Positions 36,951-49,399 of a DNA stretch of 64,000 nt are shown one piece after another; the first letter of the stretch is position 1; each line of letters opens with the position of its first letter. The translations under genes were made by a program, and so were the position numbers. The notes beneath the pieces were generated by a model that was not told the origin of the DNA, did not search any database, and saw only the letters and a list, made by a program, of their open reading frames with translations. This DNA comes from Plasmodium relictum (Eukaryota; Apicomplexa; Aconoidasida; Haemosporida; Plasmodiidae), in NCBI RefSeq assembly GCF_900005765.1, contig NC_041690.1:1178001-1242000 (forward strand), in the 5' to 3' direction.

Positions 36951-36958
36951 ATGAATGA
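36884..36958 (+). promoter_or_regulatory. 24-codon upstream ORF overlapping the VTI1-like start
   Basis: It begins MKISEKTDKKNFEFFKDNNE and stops at TGA 36956-36958, eight bases into the VTI1-like coding sequence (ATG 36951) in another frame (ATGAATGA overlap). Its composition is charged and protein-like, unlike chance ORFs here. Its effect on translation is inferred. Confidence 0.45.
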
Positions 36959-37613
36959 GATTTTTTATTATTCAGAAGAAATTGATAATTTATTAGAGGA
37001 TTATAGAAAATTATTAAATGATCTGAAAAATGAATCATGTGAAGAAAAAACGAACAAATACTATAATGATATAAATTTTATTAGTGAAAGAATAAAAACA
37101 GCAAAAGATGCTTATTTTATTGAAGTACGAAATTTACCAGAAAAAGATCAAAATAATCATATATTAAAAATAAAAGGTAAAATGTCTATTTTAGAAAATT
37201 TAAATTTGGAATTTGATTTTATAAAAAGTAAATTAATATATGAAAAGAATGAAGAAAAAAAAAGGAAAATAGTAAAAGAAAAATATTTAACACCAAAAGA
37301 AATAGAGGTAAGAGGAGACATAATTCAAGATCATACAAAAGAATCTATTTATCGAATGAAAAAAATGGTAGACGAATCAGAACAAATGACCAAAGAAGCA
37401 GCAAATAAATTAAATATACAGAACGAAAAACTACAAGAAGTAACTGACAACATTGATGATGTTGAAAAGAATATAACTAATGCAAAACAAACTTTAAGAG
37501 AAATAGCTAAAGAAGCGATAACAGACAGATTTGTTCGTCTTTTAGCTCTTTTAATTTTTATTGTTTTAATTATTTTAATAGCTTTAATTGCTATTCCAAA
37601 AAAAAAAAAATAA
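36951..37613 (+). CDS. VTI1: VTI1-like Qb-SNARE
   Basis: Single exon, 220 residues, tail-anchored. The start is taken at ATG 36951; the frame extends slightly upstream but without ATG. Residues 1-100 resemble the VTI1 N-terminal three-helix domain (AKDAYFIEVRNLPEKDQ corresponds to the family's E-x-EVR-x-LP). The SNARE motif spans about 124-192, with zero-layer Gln at Q157 (KLNIQNEKLQEV), followed by the VTI1-like spacing SNARE-TDRF-TM. A hydrophobic anchor at 196-215 ends in four Lys. VTI1 acts in Golgi, endosome and vacuole fusion; in Plasmodium this would include traffic to apical organelles or the food vacuole. GOS1 or other Qb-SNAREs are alternatives, but the EVRxLP motif favours VTI1. 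Confidence 0.82.
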   Translation: MNEIFYYSEEIDNLLEDYRKLLNDLKNESCEEKTNKYYNDINFISERIKTAKDAYFIEVRNLPEKDQNNHILKIKGKMSILENLNLEFDFIKSKLIYEKNEEKKRKIVKEKYLTPKEIEVRGDIIQDHTKESIYRMKKMVDESEQMTKEAANKLNIQNEKLQEVTDNIDDVEKNITNAKQTLREIAKEAITDRFVRLLALLIFIVLIILIALIAIPKKKK

Positions 37614-39369
37614 AATAATAATTTTTTTATTGTTCTTATTTTTTTTTAACGTAAAAATATGTCAAAGATAATTTGCTTATATTTATTGATCTGCTTATTT
37701 TAGTTTTTATTTTCCCTTTTTTTTTTAAATAATGTTCTTGTTATATTATATATAATTTTATTTTAATATATATATATATATTTTTTTATTATTTACTCTC
37801 TTTTTTTTAGTATAGTATATTATGTTTTTTTTTTTTTTTTTTATATAAAAATATAGTAGCTACTTTATAACAAGTATTTGTACACTTTATTTGATTTGTT
37901 GACATATATCTTAAATTATTTTTATTTTATTTTTAAAATATTAATGTTTTATAAGAAAAAAAAAGAAATCATAAAATAATTTAATTATATGATTTTTCCT
38001 AAATTTTTAATAACAAAATAAATATATTAAACATTTTTGTAGAAATAAGTTAAGATATTCTTATTTTCATTTTTAATTATATAGGGAAAAAAGAAGGAAA
38101 TAAAAAAAAAAATTCTTTTTATTTTATATTTATTTCATTTTATTTTATTAAATTGTACTTCATTATTTTATTTTATTTTATTTTATTTTTTTTTTTTATT
38201 TTTGTTTAATTACAAAATTTTTACTTTTAATTTTTTTATTTTTTTCTAGTAAAGATATATATTTAGTTTTACTTGTATTTAAAAAAAAAACTCTTTTTCG
38301 ATATCTGTTAGTTTTTTATTAGACAATTTTTTTATAGTTATAAAGCAATTTGATTATTTTATATTTTTAATTTAATGAACTTTATTTTATTATTTTTTTT
38401 TTAACATTACTGCCTATTTATCTTTCTTTAATATTTTTAATGTATTCTTTTTTGTTTAAATACTTTAAATAATGATATTTAAAATCTTTTAATAAAATGT
38501 AAATTAAGAACACATAAAAAGAAGAAAGATATTAGGTAAAATTAGTTCTTAAATTTAATATTTGTTTTATATTTCTGTTTTATATTTAAAAGTGTAATTG
38601 CGTTCATTGAAAGAAAAAAAAAAAATTAAGACCAAAGAATTAAAGATGTGTAGAAGAATGAATATAAAATTTAAGATAAAATACTTTTAATAATAATTTT
38701 TTAATTTCATGTTTTTTAGTCAAAAAATATTTTTGAATATATTATAATCATAAAATTAAAATTATTTTCCTAGATAATTTAATGAAATTAGTAATTTTTT
38801 TTTTAAATACATAAGAAAATGCAAAAAAAAAAAAAAAAATAAAATAAAAAAAATTAAGATTTGAATATAATTAAATCTAATAAAAAAAGAAATACAAGGA
38901 AATTAAATTAGGGGGAAAAAAAATGGAAAATTTAAGTGTGTAATAGTAATCTGAATTTCTTTATATATATATATATATATATGTATCTTTTTATATTCTT
39001 ATATTCTTATATCCTTTTTTCAATACAATTCTTCATTTATAAATTGTTTATTAAATTATTATATAAATGTGATACGAAAGAAGTACATCTCTAAATAGAA
39101 TAAATTATTTTTTTTTTTTTTTTTTAATATTTTAACAATTTTATAGTAATTAGAGCTTTAATATATTAAAAAAAAAAAAAAAAAGTTAATGCAAAAAATG
39201 AAAATAAGAAGGATGAAAAATAAAATTAAAAAATTGCTATTTTTAAATGAATTGGATAAAAATACATAAAAATTGTCCATTCTCATTAAATTAATCATTA
39301 AAAAAAAAAAAAATAAATAAAATAAAGAAAATAAAATAAAAAAAGAAAAAAAGAAAAAAAATATGGAAA
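37614..39369. other. 1.75 kb intergenic region upstream of the RFTS-DDT-WHIM gene
   Basis: 3' region of the VTI1-like gene and promoter or leader of the next gene. It contains many homopolymers and a short TA run at about 38961-38981. No gene is seen. Confidence 0.65.
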
Positions 39370-39380
39370 ATGGAAAATGA
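39363..39380 (+). promoter_or_regulatory. Five-codon upstream ORF overlapping the RFTS-DDT-WHIM start
   Basis: ATG GAA AAT GGA AAA TGA overlaps the main ATG at 39370 in another frame. The two starts share the repeated string ATGGAAAATG, so one may have arisen by local duplication. The assignment of 39370 as main start rests on the long frame. Confidence 0.4.
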
Positions 39381-42300
39381 ATTTCTTAACGAAAATAATA
39401 ATATAAAATATTTTTCTAATGATAAAAATGATACTTGTATAAAAAAAGATGAACAAAATAAAGATCATACTTTGAATATTGATAAACTGAATAAGAATTC
39501 TTCAAGCAGCAGCTCTAATTTTTATATAGATAATTGTAAATATAAAATAATGGAATATTTAAAAAATACAACTAATAGAAAAAGTGAAAATGCTTTTAAA
39601 ATAACATTGAAAAGCTTTAAGGATTATGATAAAATTGATTCTTACAAGAAAAATTTTAATAATGTAAAAAACAATGAAATAAAAATCTATGAAATGGATA
39701 ATGATGATTATTTAAAAAAAAATGTAAAAAATAATGATCATATTAATAGCGATAGTAATGATGATAGAAGTAATATTAATAATATTATTAAAAGTATTAA
39801 TGATCATAGCACTAGTAGCAGTTATGATAGTCTTACATTTTTGAGAAGAAATTTCGAAAGTTATAGAAGTAGTATATTGTTCTTGAATAACAAAAAGAAA
39901 TCTTTAAAATGTACCGAACTAAATAATAATGATACATTAGAATTGCATAAGGATATAAAAAAAAAAAAAAAAAAAAAAAAAATTGCTGTTAACTTTGATA
40001 GTAAAAACAAAAAGAGTAATATGCATGCATACACAGACGTAGAGAAATTAAAAATAAATATAAATAATGTAAATGTAAATTCATATAATTCAAATAATAA
40101 AGAGAGAATTAAAAATACAAAGAGTGATTTAGACAATGCGGAAAAAAAAAATGAAAATTTAGATAATTGCAACAAAAAAAAGACCAGCAATAATATAAAT
40201 GTATATTCTGTATCTACAAGTAATTTTAACGATGACTACTTAAACAAAATAAATTTAATTAATTTAAATAAGACTAGTAATGAAAACAGTTCAAACGGGA
40301 GTAATAAATCTAGTTTAAATAATCATTTTAAAAAAAGAAAATTATATGAGGATAACAGCGAAAAGCCAAATAACAATTCTTCTGAAAACATTAATAATAA
40401 CAAAGATTTAATGAAATCTCCAGAAACCTCCAGACAACACCCTTCTATTACCTCATCCTCTGTTTTTTCTTCTTTTTTTCGTTTTCCATCAAGTTACTTA
40501 AGTAATCAGAAAAGAAGAAAAAAAGAAAATAAATATGCACCAGATATAGTAGAAGGTAAAAATTTAAGTAAGTATGAAGATTTCAAGAATATCAAATTTT
40601 CTAATTCAAGAAAATCTGATCTTGAAAAGCAATTCAAAGATCTTACTAATTGTAAAAAATACGATTCTAACGATAGTAATAATGCTATCAATTATACTAA
40701 TAGTAATAATGTTAATGGAGATAATTCTAGTTGCACGCATAAAAATAGTTGTAAGAATTTGAAAAATAATAATTTCTATGATATATTTTCAAGTAATCCC
40801 AATAATAAAGGTACAGTAAAAATGATTAATACAAATAATAGAAATGTTTTTTTTGTAAATTCATTCAATGAAAATTATTATTATGAAAATATAAACTTAA
40901 AAGATAGTAATTTATTAAAAAATGATAAAATACACAATAATTTAAAATATTCTGAAAGATATTATGAAAACTATATACTTTTTAAGAGTTTTATTTTTTC
41001 ACTTAATAACCCTTATACTTTTTCTTCTATATCAAGAGAACATGAAATTAATGAAGTGAATTCACTTAAATATAAAATTTTAAAAAATGAAAAATATTCA
41101 TTATTAAATAATGTATCTACTTATAAGAAGTTTGATGAAAAGTATTTTTTAGAAGATTTTATTACAAATGATTTTCAGTGGATAGAATTAGATGGTGTTA
41201 ATTGTTCTTATGCATATGATTTTGCATTTTTTGATAAAACAGATAAGTATATGATATCAATTGATGCGCTTGACGATGATAATAAAAATATTAAAAAAAA
41301 ATGTATGTATGAAAGTTTGAATGAAAATTGGAATATTTTAGACAATGCAAAAGAAAGAAAAAAAAAAAAAAATATAAAAGATGATATATTTTTTCATAAC
41401 GGTTATATAAAAACAAAAGGTGATAATGAAAATTACATTTATAATAATGAAAAAAACAAAACTATTCAGAAGTCAAATTTAGAAAAAAATACAAGTGATA
41501 TGTCAAATAAAAATAATTGTGATTTAGATGAAATTATTAAAGAGAAAGATATTAGTAATAAAGAGTGTGATTTACATGAAAACGAAAAAAACTTTTTAAT
41601 TTTATATGCAAAAATTTTAAATATAAGCTTTATTTATTCAGCAAATATTCTAAAACAGTTTAATCATCCATCAATAAATTTATTTAACACAAATAAAACA
41701 CATAGTCTAAAAAAAAAAGAAATAAATATTAATTATAATGAAAACAATTATAATTGCCAAAATGATTATTATAATAAAGAAATAAGCAATGAATATACGA
41801 AAAAAAGTAGGATTTCTTTAAAGCAAGGTAAAAAAAAAAAAAATTTTGAAGAATTAAATAAATTAGATAAAAAAAAAAAATATAAATCTGAAAAGACACA
41901 TAAAACTAAGTATCTAATTAATGAAATGGACATTCAAAAAAAGAAAAATAAATTTATAAGTAATAAAATAAAAAGGCATTTAAATTGTTTAAATGTAAGA
42001 GTAATAATAAAAGAGTGGTATATTGACTATGGTATTTATCCAAATTGTGTTCCTTACATTTATGTTGTTTCTCAGAATAATAATAGGTATAGATTAGATA
42101 AGCCGTTAGATAAATATTATGATATTTTTACAAATGTTAGACTAAAATTTGAGATAACCACAAGAATACTTAAAACATTGCAAGTTTACCCACATATATC
42201 TTATGATAAATTGATTGGCTATTTAACATTATATGAATCAATAAAAAAGAAAATTAAGATGAAAGAAAATGAAGAAAAAATTAAAAATCAATATATAAAT

Positions 42301-45300
42301 AACATAGAAAATGGAAATCAAATAAAATATGAAAATGTAATTAAAAACAGAAATTCAAATAAAAATACAATTAAAAATGAGGATTCAAAACACCTTTTCA
42401 AAATAACAAATACATCTAGTGATGAGCAAGGTAATAAAAGATATAAAGATGATATTAATAAAATAAAAAAAAAAAAAAAAGAAAACATAATGAAAAATTT
42501 TAATTTATCTGAAAAAAATGGAACAGGTATATATATAATGCCAGATGGAACAAAAAGTAAAAAATGTATATGGGGGGCAGCATATTCGGTTTATAAATGC
42601 GATGAACATGTTATTATTAATTTATATAATTTTTTAAAAAAGGAAATTAAATTATTAGAAGAATGTTTTAACATTAATCATTTATTAAATACTTCTTTTA
42701 TGAAAACTTTAAAAGAAAAATTTTATTCAGAACAGAAAAGTATGAAGGAAAAATCAATAGATAATATACATAATAAGGATGATGAGTATTATAAAATTTC
42801 GAAAAATATACAAAATGATACAGGTGAAGAAAATATGCAAAATAATAAATATCCACATAATAATCTTATAAAAAACGACAAAAAAATAATAATAAAGAAA
42901 ATGCACTCAGGAAATAATGAAGATACTTTAAAAAAAAATTTGAATATAAACAAAATGATTAAAAAGAAGAAAAAGAATAATAATAATAATAACAGTGAAT
43001 ATAACAATAATGAATTAAAAGTAAAAGGAAAAAAGGAAATTATGAAAAGAACATTTAAAGAAGTAGAGATAAAAGAAGAAAATATGAAACTAAGCGGAGA
43101 AAAATGCACTCAAGATATAAAAGAAAATCATAAAAATTATAATATAGAAAATGAAAATTTTAATTTAATAGAAAATATAAAAATACAAGATGAATTATAT
43201 ACTAATATAAATGACAAAAATGTATATCCCTATTTTCTACCTTTACATTTAATTATCCCTTTAAAACATGAAATGCTATTAAACATATGGACTTTTTTTT
43301 ATACGTTTAAAGAAATTTTAGATATAAATATTACAATGAATAACTTAGAAAAAATATTTCTATTTAAAAGAAATATATTTAATAAAAAAATAATTTATCA
43401 ATCAATTAATAAAAGTTATCTACTGAAAGAATATATTAAAAAAAATAAAATACTAATTTCCTTAGATGAGATGAATTCTGAAGGGAAAAACATAAACGAC
43501 TCTATTTGTGATATAAAATACAAAGATAATATATTAAAAAGTTTATTAATGTTGTTACACTATTCATTATTAATAGATAATATTATAAAAAATAATTTTA
43601 GAAGAAAAAAGAAAAAGCAAAAATATTTAATAAAAAAAAAAAACAATTACGTTTATCAAATATATGATGAATTTGAAAATCCTTTAATTAATAACTTCTC
43701 CAACTTCTCTATTAAAAAAGGTTATAATATTGATAGGAGAAATACAGGCATGTGCTTAAAAAAAATGAGAGATCAGGAAAATATAATTAATGATATAACT
43801 TATTCTGAACAAAATTCACAAAAAAATGTTCATTTAAATAATTTAAAACAAACAGGCATACAATTGTGTGCAAAAAATCCAACAGAAAATAAAGACATGG
43901 AATTAAATATAAAACAAGAAGGATGTAAAAGTGATACAAAAGAACTGAATAAAGAAGATATAAGCAATGTAGAAAAAAAAATAAAAAATGATGAACAAAA
44001 AAAACAAAATTTTTTTTCAAATGATTCCCATTCAGATAACATAATAAATTTTTCTGATGCTTTGTCATATTGCTCATATTTGGAATCATCTTCAGATGAT
44101 ATTAAAAAAAAGGAATATTCTAAAGTAAATAATGAAATAAAAGAAGAAAAAGAGATAAATAATTATGATAAAAATAATGATATTAACCTTTGTAAAATTC
44201 ATAAAGATTGTCTTTATAAAAATAATTTTTCTAAAGAAAAATGTAAAAACTATTACAAGGAGATCAACTATGACAGGACAATTAATTCATGTAATATAAT
44301 AAAAAAAAATGATTATTTAAAAAGTAATAATAAAACCAAAGAGAATGATAAAATTTGTTCAGATATAGAAGAAACAAAAGATGGAAACAATTGTAAAGGA
44401 GATATGAATAAAGAAATAAAATCAAATCATATTTACATTACCGAAAAATTAATAGCTATAAATGAAGATATGATAAATCAAATTGAAAATGAAAAAAACG
44501 AAATGGAAGAATTAAAGGAAAATGAAAAAAACGAAACGGAAGAATTAAAGGAAAATGAAATAAAAGAAAAGAAAATAAAAAAACAGGAAGAAAAAATAGA
44601 TATAGATCAAAATGATCTTGAAAATACATCAGATGAAATAAATTTCTATGATTTAACGGAATATGAACAAACTATTAATAATAATTCTTATATCAATGTT
44701 TTATCTGATATTTTTTTGCAAAGAAAAAAAAAAAAAATGATTTTTGAAGAATATCATGATATAAGAATATTAGATAATATTACTTGGACAATACTATTAA
44801 AAAAATACATCTTCATTATTTTGTATACCATGAAGCATTCTTTTTATTTTGATAATAAAAATGTAAATGAAAAGAATAACATTATAATAAATAGTAATTT
44901 TAATTGTGTTATACCTTCAAAGAATAAGGATTTAAATACTTTAAACACAAATTTATCAATCTCTAAAAGCGAAACTATTAATAAAAACGTAAAAAAGGAT
45001 AATATAAATATATCGAAATGTTATGATAAAGGTAATAATATAAAAAATAACCAGAACAACTTCACTTCAAATAACGAAAAAAATTTAGAAAATATAAATT
45101 TAAAAAAATATAAGTTGAGTTGGTTCCTTAATTTTAGTAAATTTCATTTTTCTAAAAGTGAAATAATGGAAATGATTAATATATTTAAATTTTTATGTAA
45201 AGAAAATAATACGTACGAAATGCTAAAAGAAACTGAAAAAATGAAAATTATTATGTTTTTTATAAATATAATAACTAGTAGTAATATTTCAAGAGAATTT

Positions 45301-48300
45301 ATAAATGAAAAAATTGAATATTTGAATAACATAAAAAATTACATTGTCAATAAGCAAAATATAGAAGATACTGCTCAAAAAAATATAAAGAAAAATTCAA
45401 ATGATACTAAAATTGATTGCTTATTCACGAAAACTATACCAAATAAGGAATTTTCTATGAAAAGTGATTGCATTTATTTTGAAGAAAAAGAAAAAAAAGT
45501 TACCTGTGAAAAGGAAAATATAAGAGATGAAAATGCAAAAAATACTCAAGGTAAGAATAAAGGAAAAGAAATTATTAGAGAGAAAAAAAATTATTTTAAC
45601 AAAATTAAAGAAAATTTTAACGTAAGAATAGACTTACTAGGGGAAGACAGATATTTTAATAAATACTATTATTTTGGTAGCAGTTTTGGTTATATAGATA
45701 GAATATATGTGCAATACATGAATCATATTAAAACAAATGATGAAGAACATTTTGAAGAAAGTGCTAAAAATAAATTAGATCATAATGATAATAACAAATG
45801 CAAGCAAATAAAAACAATTTTTAATTCAATTGAAGAATATATTAATTTTATAAACGAATCAAAATATAATTTAAAAATGGGATACATAGAAGGTATCGAT
45901 AATATAAATATGTTTATAGAACGTTTTTCACCATTTACAATTAGAGAAATAGAATTAAAAAAGAAATTTCTTGAAATAAAAGAAGTAATTATAAGTAGTC
46001 AATTAAAAAATGATGGAAATTATATTAAAAAAGATATAAAAGATAAAGGTAACAATATAATACTAGCAGAAGAAGAAAATAAAGAACAAGGAAATAAAAA
46101 AGAGTCAAGCGCTACCTTTTTTAATGAAAGAAAAGAAGATTTGATTTATGAAAATAAGTATATTCATACAAAAATAGAACATAAAGAGCAGTATAAAGAT
46201 AATGAAAATAGAAATAGTTTATTAATAAAAAATAAAATTCGTAGTAATTTAAATAAATATATTCATGAGAATTTAAGTAACTGCAAAAAAAAGGATGACG
46301 TTACTTTAATAAACGGCACTGATAAAGGACATACGTATAAAAACGATAATAGTAATTTAAGAATTGATAAAGATACTGATCAAAATGATGAAAAAATAAT
46401 GTATTTCACTGAAGCTGAGAAATTATTTGAGCAATTTTTTTTTATTAGTGAAAAGGTACTTAATTTTAAGGAAGACATAAAAAATATTTTAAGTGAATAT
46501 TTTGAATCAGAAATTGACAAAAAAATATATGATTTTATTTTTTTTTGTATTGATAATTTTATTAATAATGAATTAACATATGATATTAAAAAAACAATTT
46601 TTATTAAATATCTTGATTTTATTTATATAATTGAAAAATCTTTTTCGGCTTATTCTTCTTATTTTCTTCAGAAGAAATGGAATATCTATTTTCGTAAGAA
46701 GTGGATTAATGACTTGAATTTTATAAAAAAAGAAATAATTAATAATACGGTAATTTTTAATAAATTAGATATATTACCTCTTTTAAATATTTATTTTAAT
46801 TTTTTTCGCATATACGGCATTAAGGAAAATATTATAAGAAAATTGAAAAAATACAATATAGAGGAAAATTTATTTAAGAAAATAAATTATGATTGTGCTG
46901 CAAAAAATGAATTATGTATCATTGAAAAATTTTTCGAAAGAGATAATAAAAATGAGAAAAACCCAAGCAACTCAAATGACGATAAAGCCTCTAATTTATG
47001 CTTAAAAGAAAGAGTCAATGAATTAAGAAATAAAATATACACTTATTTGCCTTTTGAAAAAAATGAAAAGTATTTTTATTTTAAAGAAGGGCATTTAGAG
47101 CACATGAATAAATTTAATGATCACAATTTTTTTAATAAAAAAGACGATTTGAATTCCCTAGGTAATGTTGAACAAATTGAAGTCCTAGATATAAAAATTT
47201 TTTTAATATCTAATAATAAAGAAGCAGCAAAAGAAAAAAAATATATATCAAAAAAGAAAAACGAAAAAAAAGATAAAAAAAATGAAAATTTAAATGAAAA
47301 TGACAATAATATCAAAAATTTCAATGATAATAACAATGATAACGAAAATGAAAATGAAGAAAGAGAAAATATAATAAAAAATAAAAAAAAAGATGAAAAA
47401 ATTAATAATTGTAGTGACACAGACAACATACAATGCAATTTACAGAAAAATAAAACAGAGAGCAAAAAAAAAAGTAAAATGTGTAAAAAGTTAAATAAAA
47501 AAATGAGGAACGACAACAATTATTGCAAATTACATAATGATTTATTTCAGATAAAAAAGGAAGTTGAAAAGCAACATTTATGTTTAAATGATAAAAAGAA
47601 TAAATTCTATTTTAATTCTCTAACTAATTTTACAACATTTTTAGATAACCAAATAAACGATAGTCTGTTCAATCAAAATGATTTGTTGATTTATAAAAAT
47701 GAAAATTTGTTAGTAAGCAATAACATCTTATATGGAAATAATTTAAGTGAACAGACTATAAATAATAATCTAAATGAAACATATAATTTTTTATGTCAAT
47801 TACATTGTTCAATTATACCTCGTAACTATGAAATAGCAGATAGCTTACATAAAAAATTGAATTTATCCAAAAAAAATTTATCAAATGATATTGTTAGAAA
47901 CCCTAATTTTTTTTTATTTAATATATTTTACGACGAAAATATGAAAACTATTTTATATATTATATCTGCAAAAAAGTATGCATTTTTCTTCTTTTTTACT
48001 TCTTTATAACGATTATTTTTTTTTTCTTTTTTGTTTTAATATGTGTTAAATATTTTATTTTAATATTACATGTTACGTTTTCATAAATACATATATATAT
48101 ATATATCTTTTTTTATTATTAGGGTATTAAACTCTTTAAATAATAAGTGGAAAATAGGATTAAAGTGTAAAGTACAAAAGCCATTATGCTCATTTGATTA
48201 CTCTCAATACTTCGCAACTATTAAAGGAGTAAAAAAAAAAAAATTAAATAAAATAAAAAATAAAAAATTCAATTTATTGTGTATTATAGATAATATTAAA

Positions 48301-48496
48301 AATTTATTTGATTTATTATTTTGTTTTATTCATTATATGTATATTTTTTGTTATTTTCAAAACATTTCAGATAAGTTTTAATCCTATGAATTTGTGGAAA
48401 AGTATTACTGTAAAAAAAGACACAAAAAAAAATAAAAAAAACTCAATTACTCAAAAAGTAAACTTTTGGGAATTAATTAAAAAAAATGATATATAA
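39370..48496 (+). CDS. Giant chromatin protein with RFTS, DDT and WHIM domains
   Basis: The exons are 39370-47975, 48123-48228 and 48371-48496 (phases 2 and 0), giving 2945 residues. The last two exons replace an intron tail with KVLNSLNNKWKIGLKC ... FWELIKKNDI. Most of the protein is Asn/Lys-rich, but islands are recognisable. About 595-635 (FQWIELDGVNCSYAYDFAFF) and 880-965 (IIKEWYIDYGIYPNC; LDKPLDKYYDIFTNVRLKFE) resemble the two halves of the DNMT1-type replication-foci (RFTS/RFD) domain, with an insert between them. About 1290-1335 (LKHEMLLNIWTFFYTFKEIL) is a DDT domain. About 1910-1990 is WHIM1-like. About 2085-2200 (IDLLGEDRYFNKYYYFGSSF) is WHIM2/3-like. DDT and WHIM pair with ISWI remodellers in BAZ/ACF1-type proteins. 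There is no methyltransferase, PHD or bromodomain that I can see. Nuclear ISWI-partner function is inferred. Confidence 0.8.
39957..39982 (+). repeat. 26-base poly-A track inside a coding exon
   Basis: An unbroken run of 26 A encodes eight Lys and continues the frame into ATTGCTGTT. It lies in the RFTS-DDT-WHIM gene. Confidence 0.9.
44485..44550 (+). repeat. 33-base tandem duplication within a coding exon
   Basis: Two copies (44485-44517 and 44518-44550) differ at one base (ATGG versus ACGG). They encode ENEKNEMEELK and ENEKNETEELK in the RFTS-DDT-WHIM protein. Confidence 0.9.
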
Positions 48497-49374
48497 CTTT
48501 ATAAATAAATACATATGATATTTATTCTTTAATTTTTATTATTAAGCTTAATATCCATATACATAAATGCTTATTAATAATTATTTTTTTCTCATTTCCT
48601 TTTTTTTCTTTTTTTATTTTGTTGAAATTATGTGATTATTTTTTACTTTAATGAAAACACATAAAACTATAAGATCAAAATATATAAATAAAATATCATC
48701 TACTTTGATATTTTTACAAAAATTTATCTATAATTTTTCTGTATTAAAAAGATAAAATTAGATACAAACATCAGGAGAAAGTCAACTTTTATACAGATAA
48801 TACTATGTATTCATTTATAAAGATATATTTTTATGTATTATAATAATTATCTTCAGAACAAAAAAAAAAAAAAAAAATAATAAAATAATAAAATTATATT
48901 TATATGAATACACTATCATTTTACTATAAATACAGAAAAAGAAAAAAAAAAGAATATATATTTGATATAGTGTTGAACTAAAAAAAAAAAAAAAGTTGCC
49001 TTAATGTTATTTAATAAAAAAAATATCATTGTAATTTCAAAAATTGTTTATATCTTCTTTTTTCTAATTAAATAAAATAAAATAAAATTTTCTTTTTCTT
49101 ATAAACATTAATGTTATTATTATTTTTTTTTTTTTTTATTCTACTTATTTAATTTTTTTAAAATATATGATGAAAAATTTTGAGAATATGGGTAACAATG
49201 TAATTTTTTAATTCAGATGAAAGTTTAAATAAAATTATAATATTTTTAAAGAAAAAATAAATTAAAAAAAAAAAAAAAGAATGAATTCTTATTTTATTTA
49301 ACATATATGCAAATTTGAAGTGAATTTGATAAAGCTTTTATTTTAAATTTTTGTAAGATGTTTTGTTCAGAAGT
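48497..49374. other. Intergenic region upstream of HRD3
   Basis: AT-rich DNA with poly-A runs (about 48862-48877, 48981-48995) and a T-run near 49125. No gene is seen apart from the short upstream ORF at 49358. Confidence 0.65.
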
Positions 49375-49399
49375 ATGTATAATACTTTCAGATATTTGA
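49358..49399 (+). promoter_or_regulatory. 13-codon upstream ORF overlapping the HRD3 start
   Basis: ATG at 49358 opens MFCSEVCIILSDI and stops at TGA 49397-49399, covering the main ATG at 49375 in another frame. The role is inferred from position. Confidence 0.4.

Noticed and set aside
47121-47519. 132-codon open frame on the minus strand
   Set aside because: Antisense shadow of the Lys/Asn-rich part of the RFTS-DDT-WHIM protein; Phe/Leu/Ser-rich.
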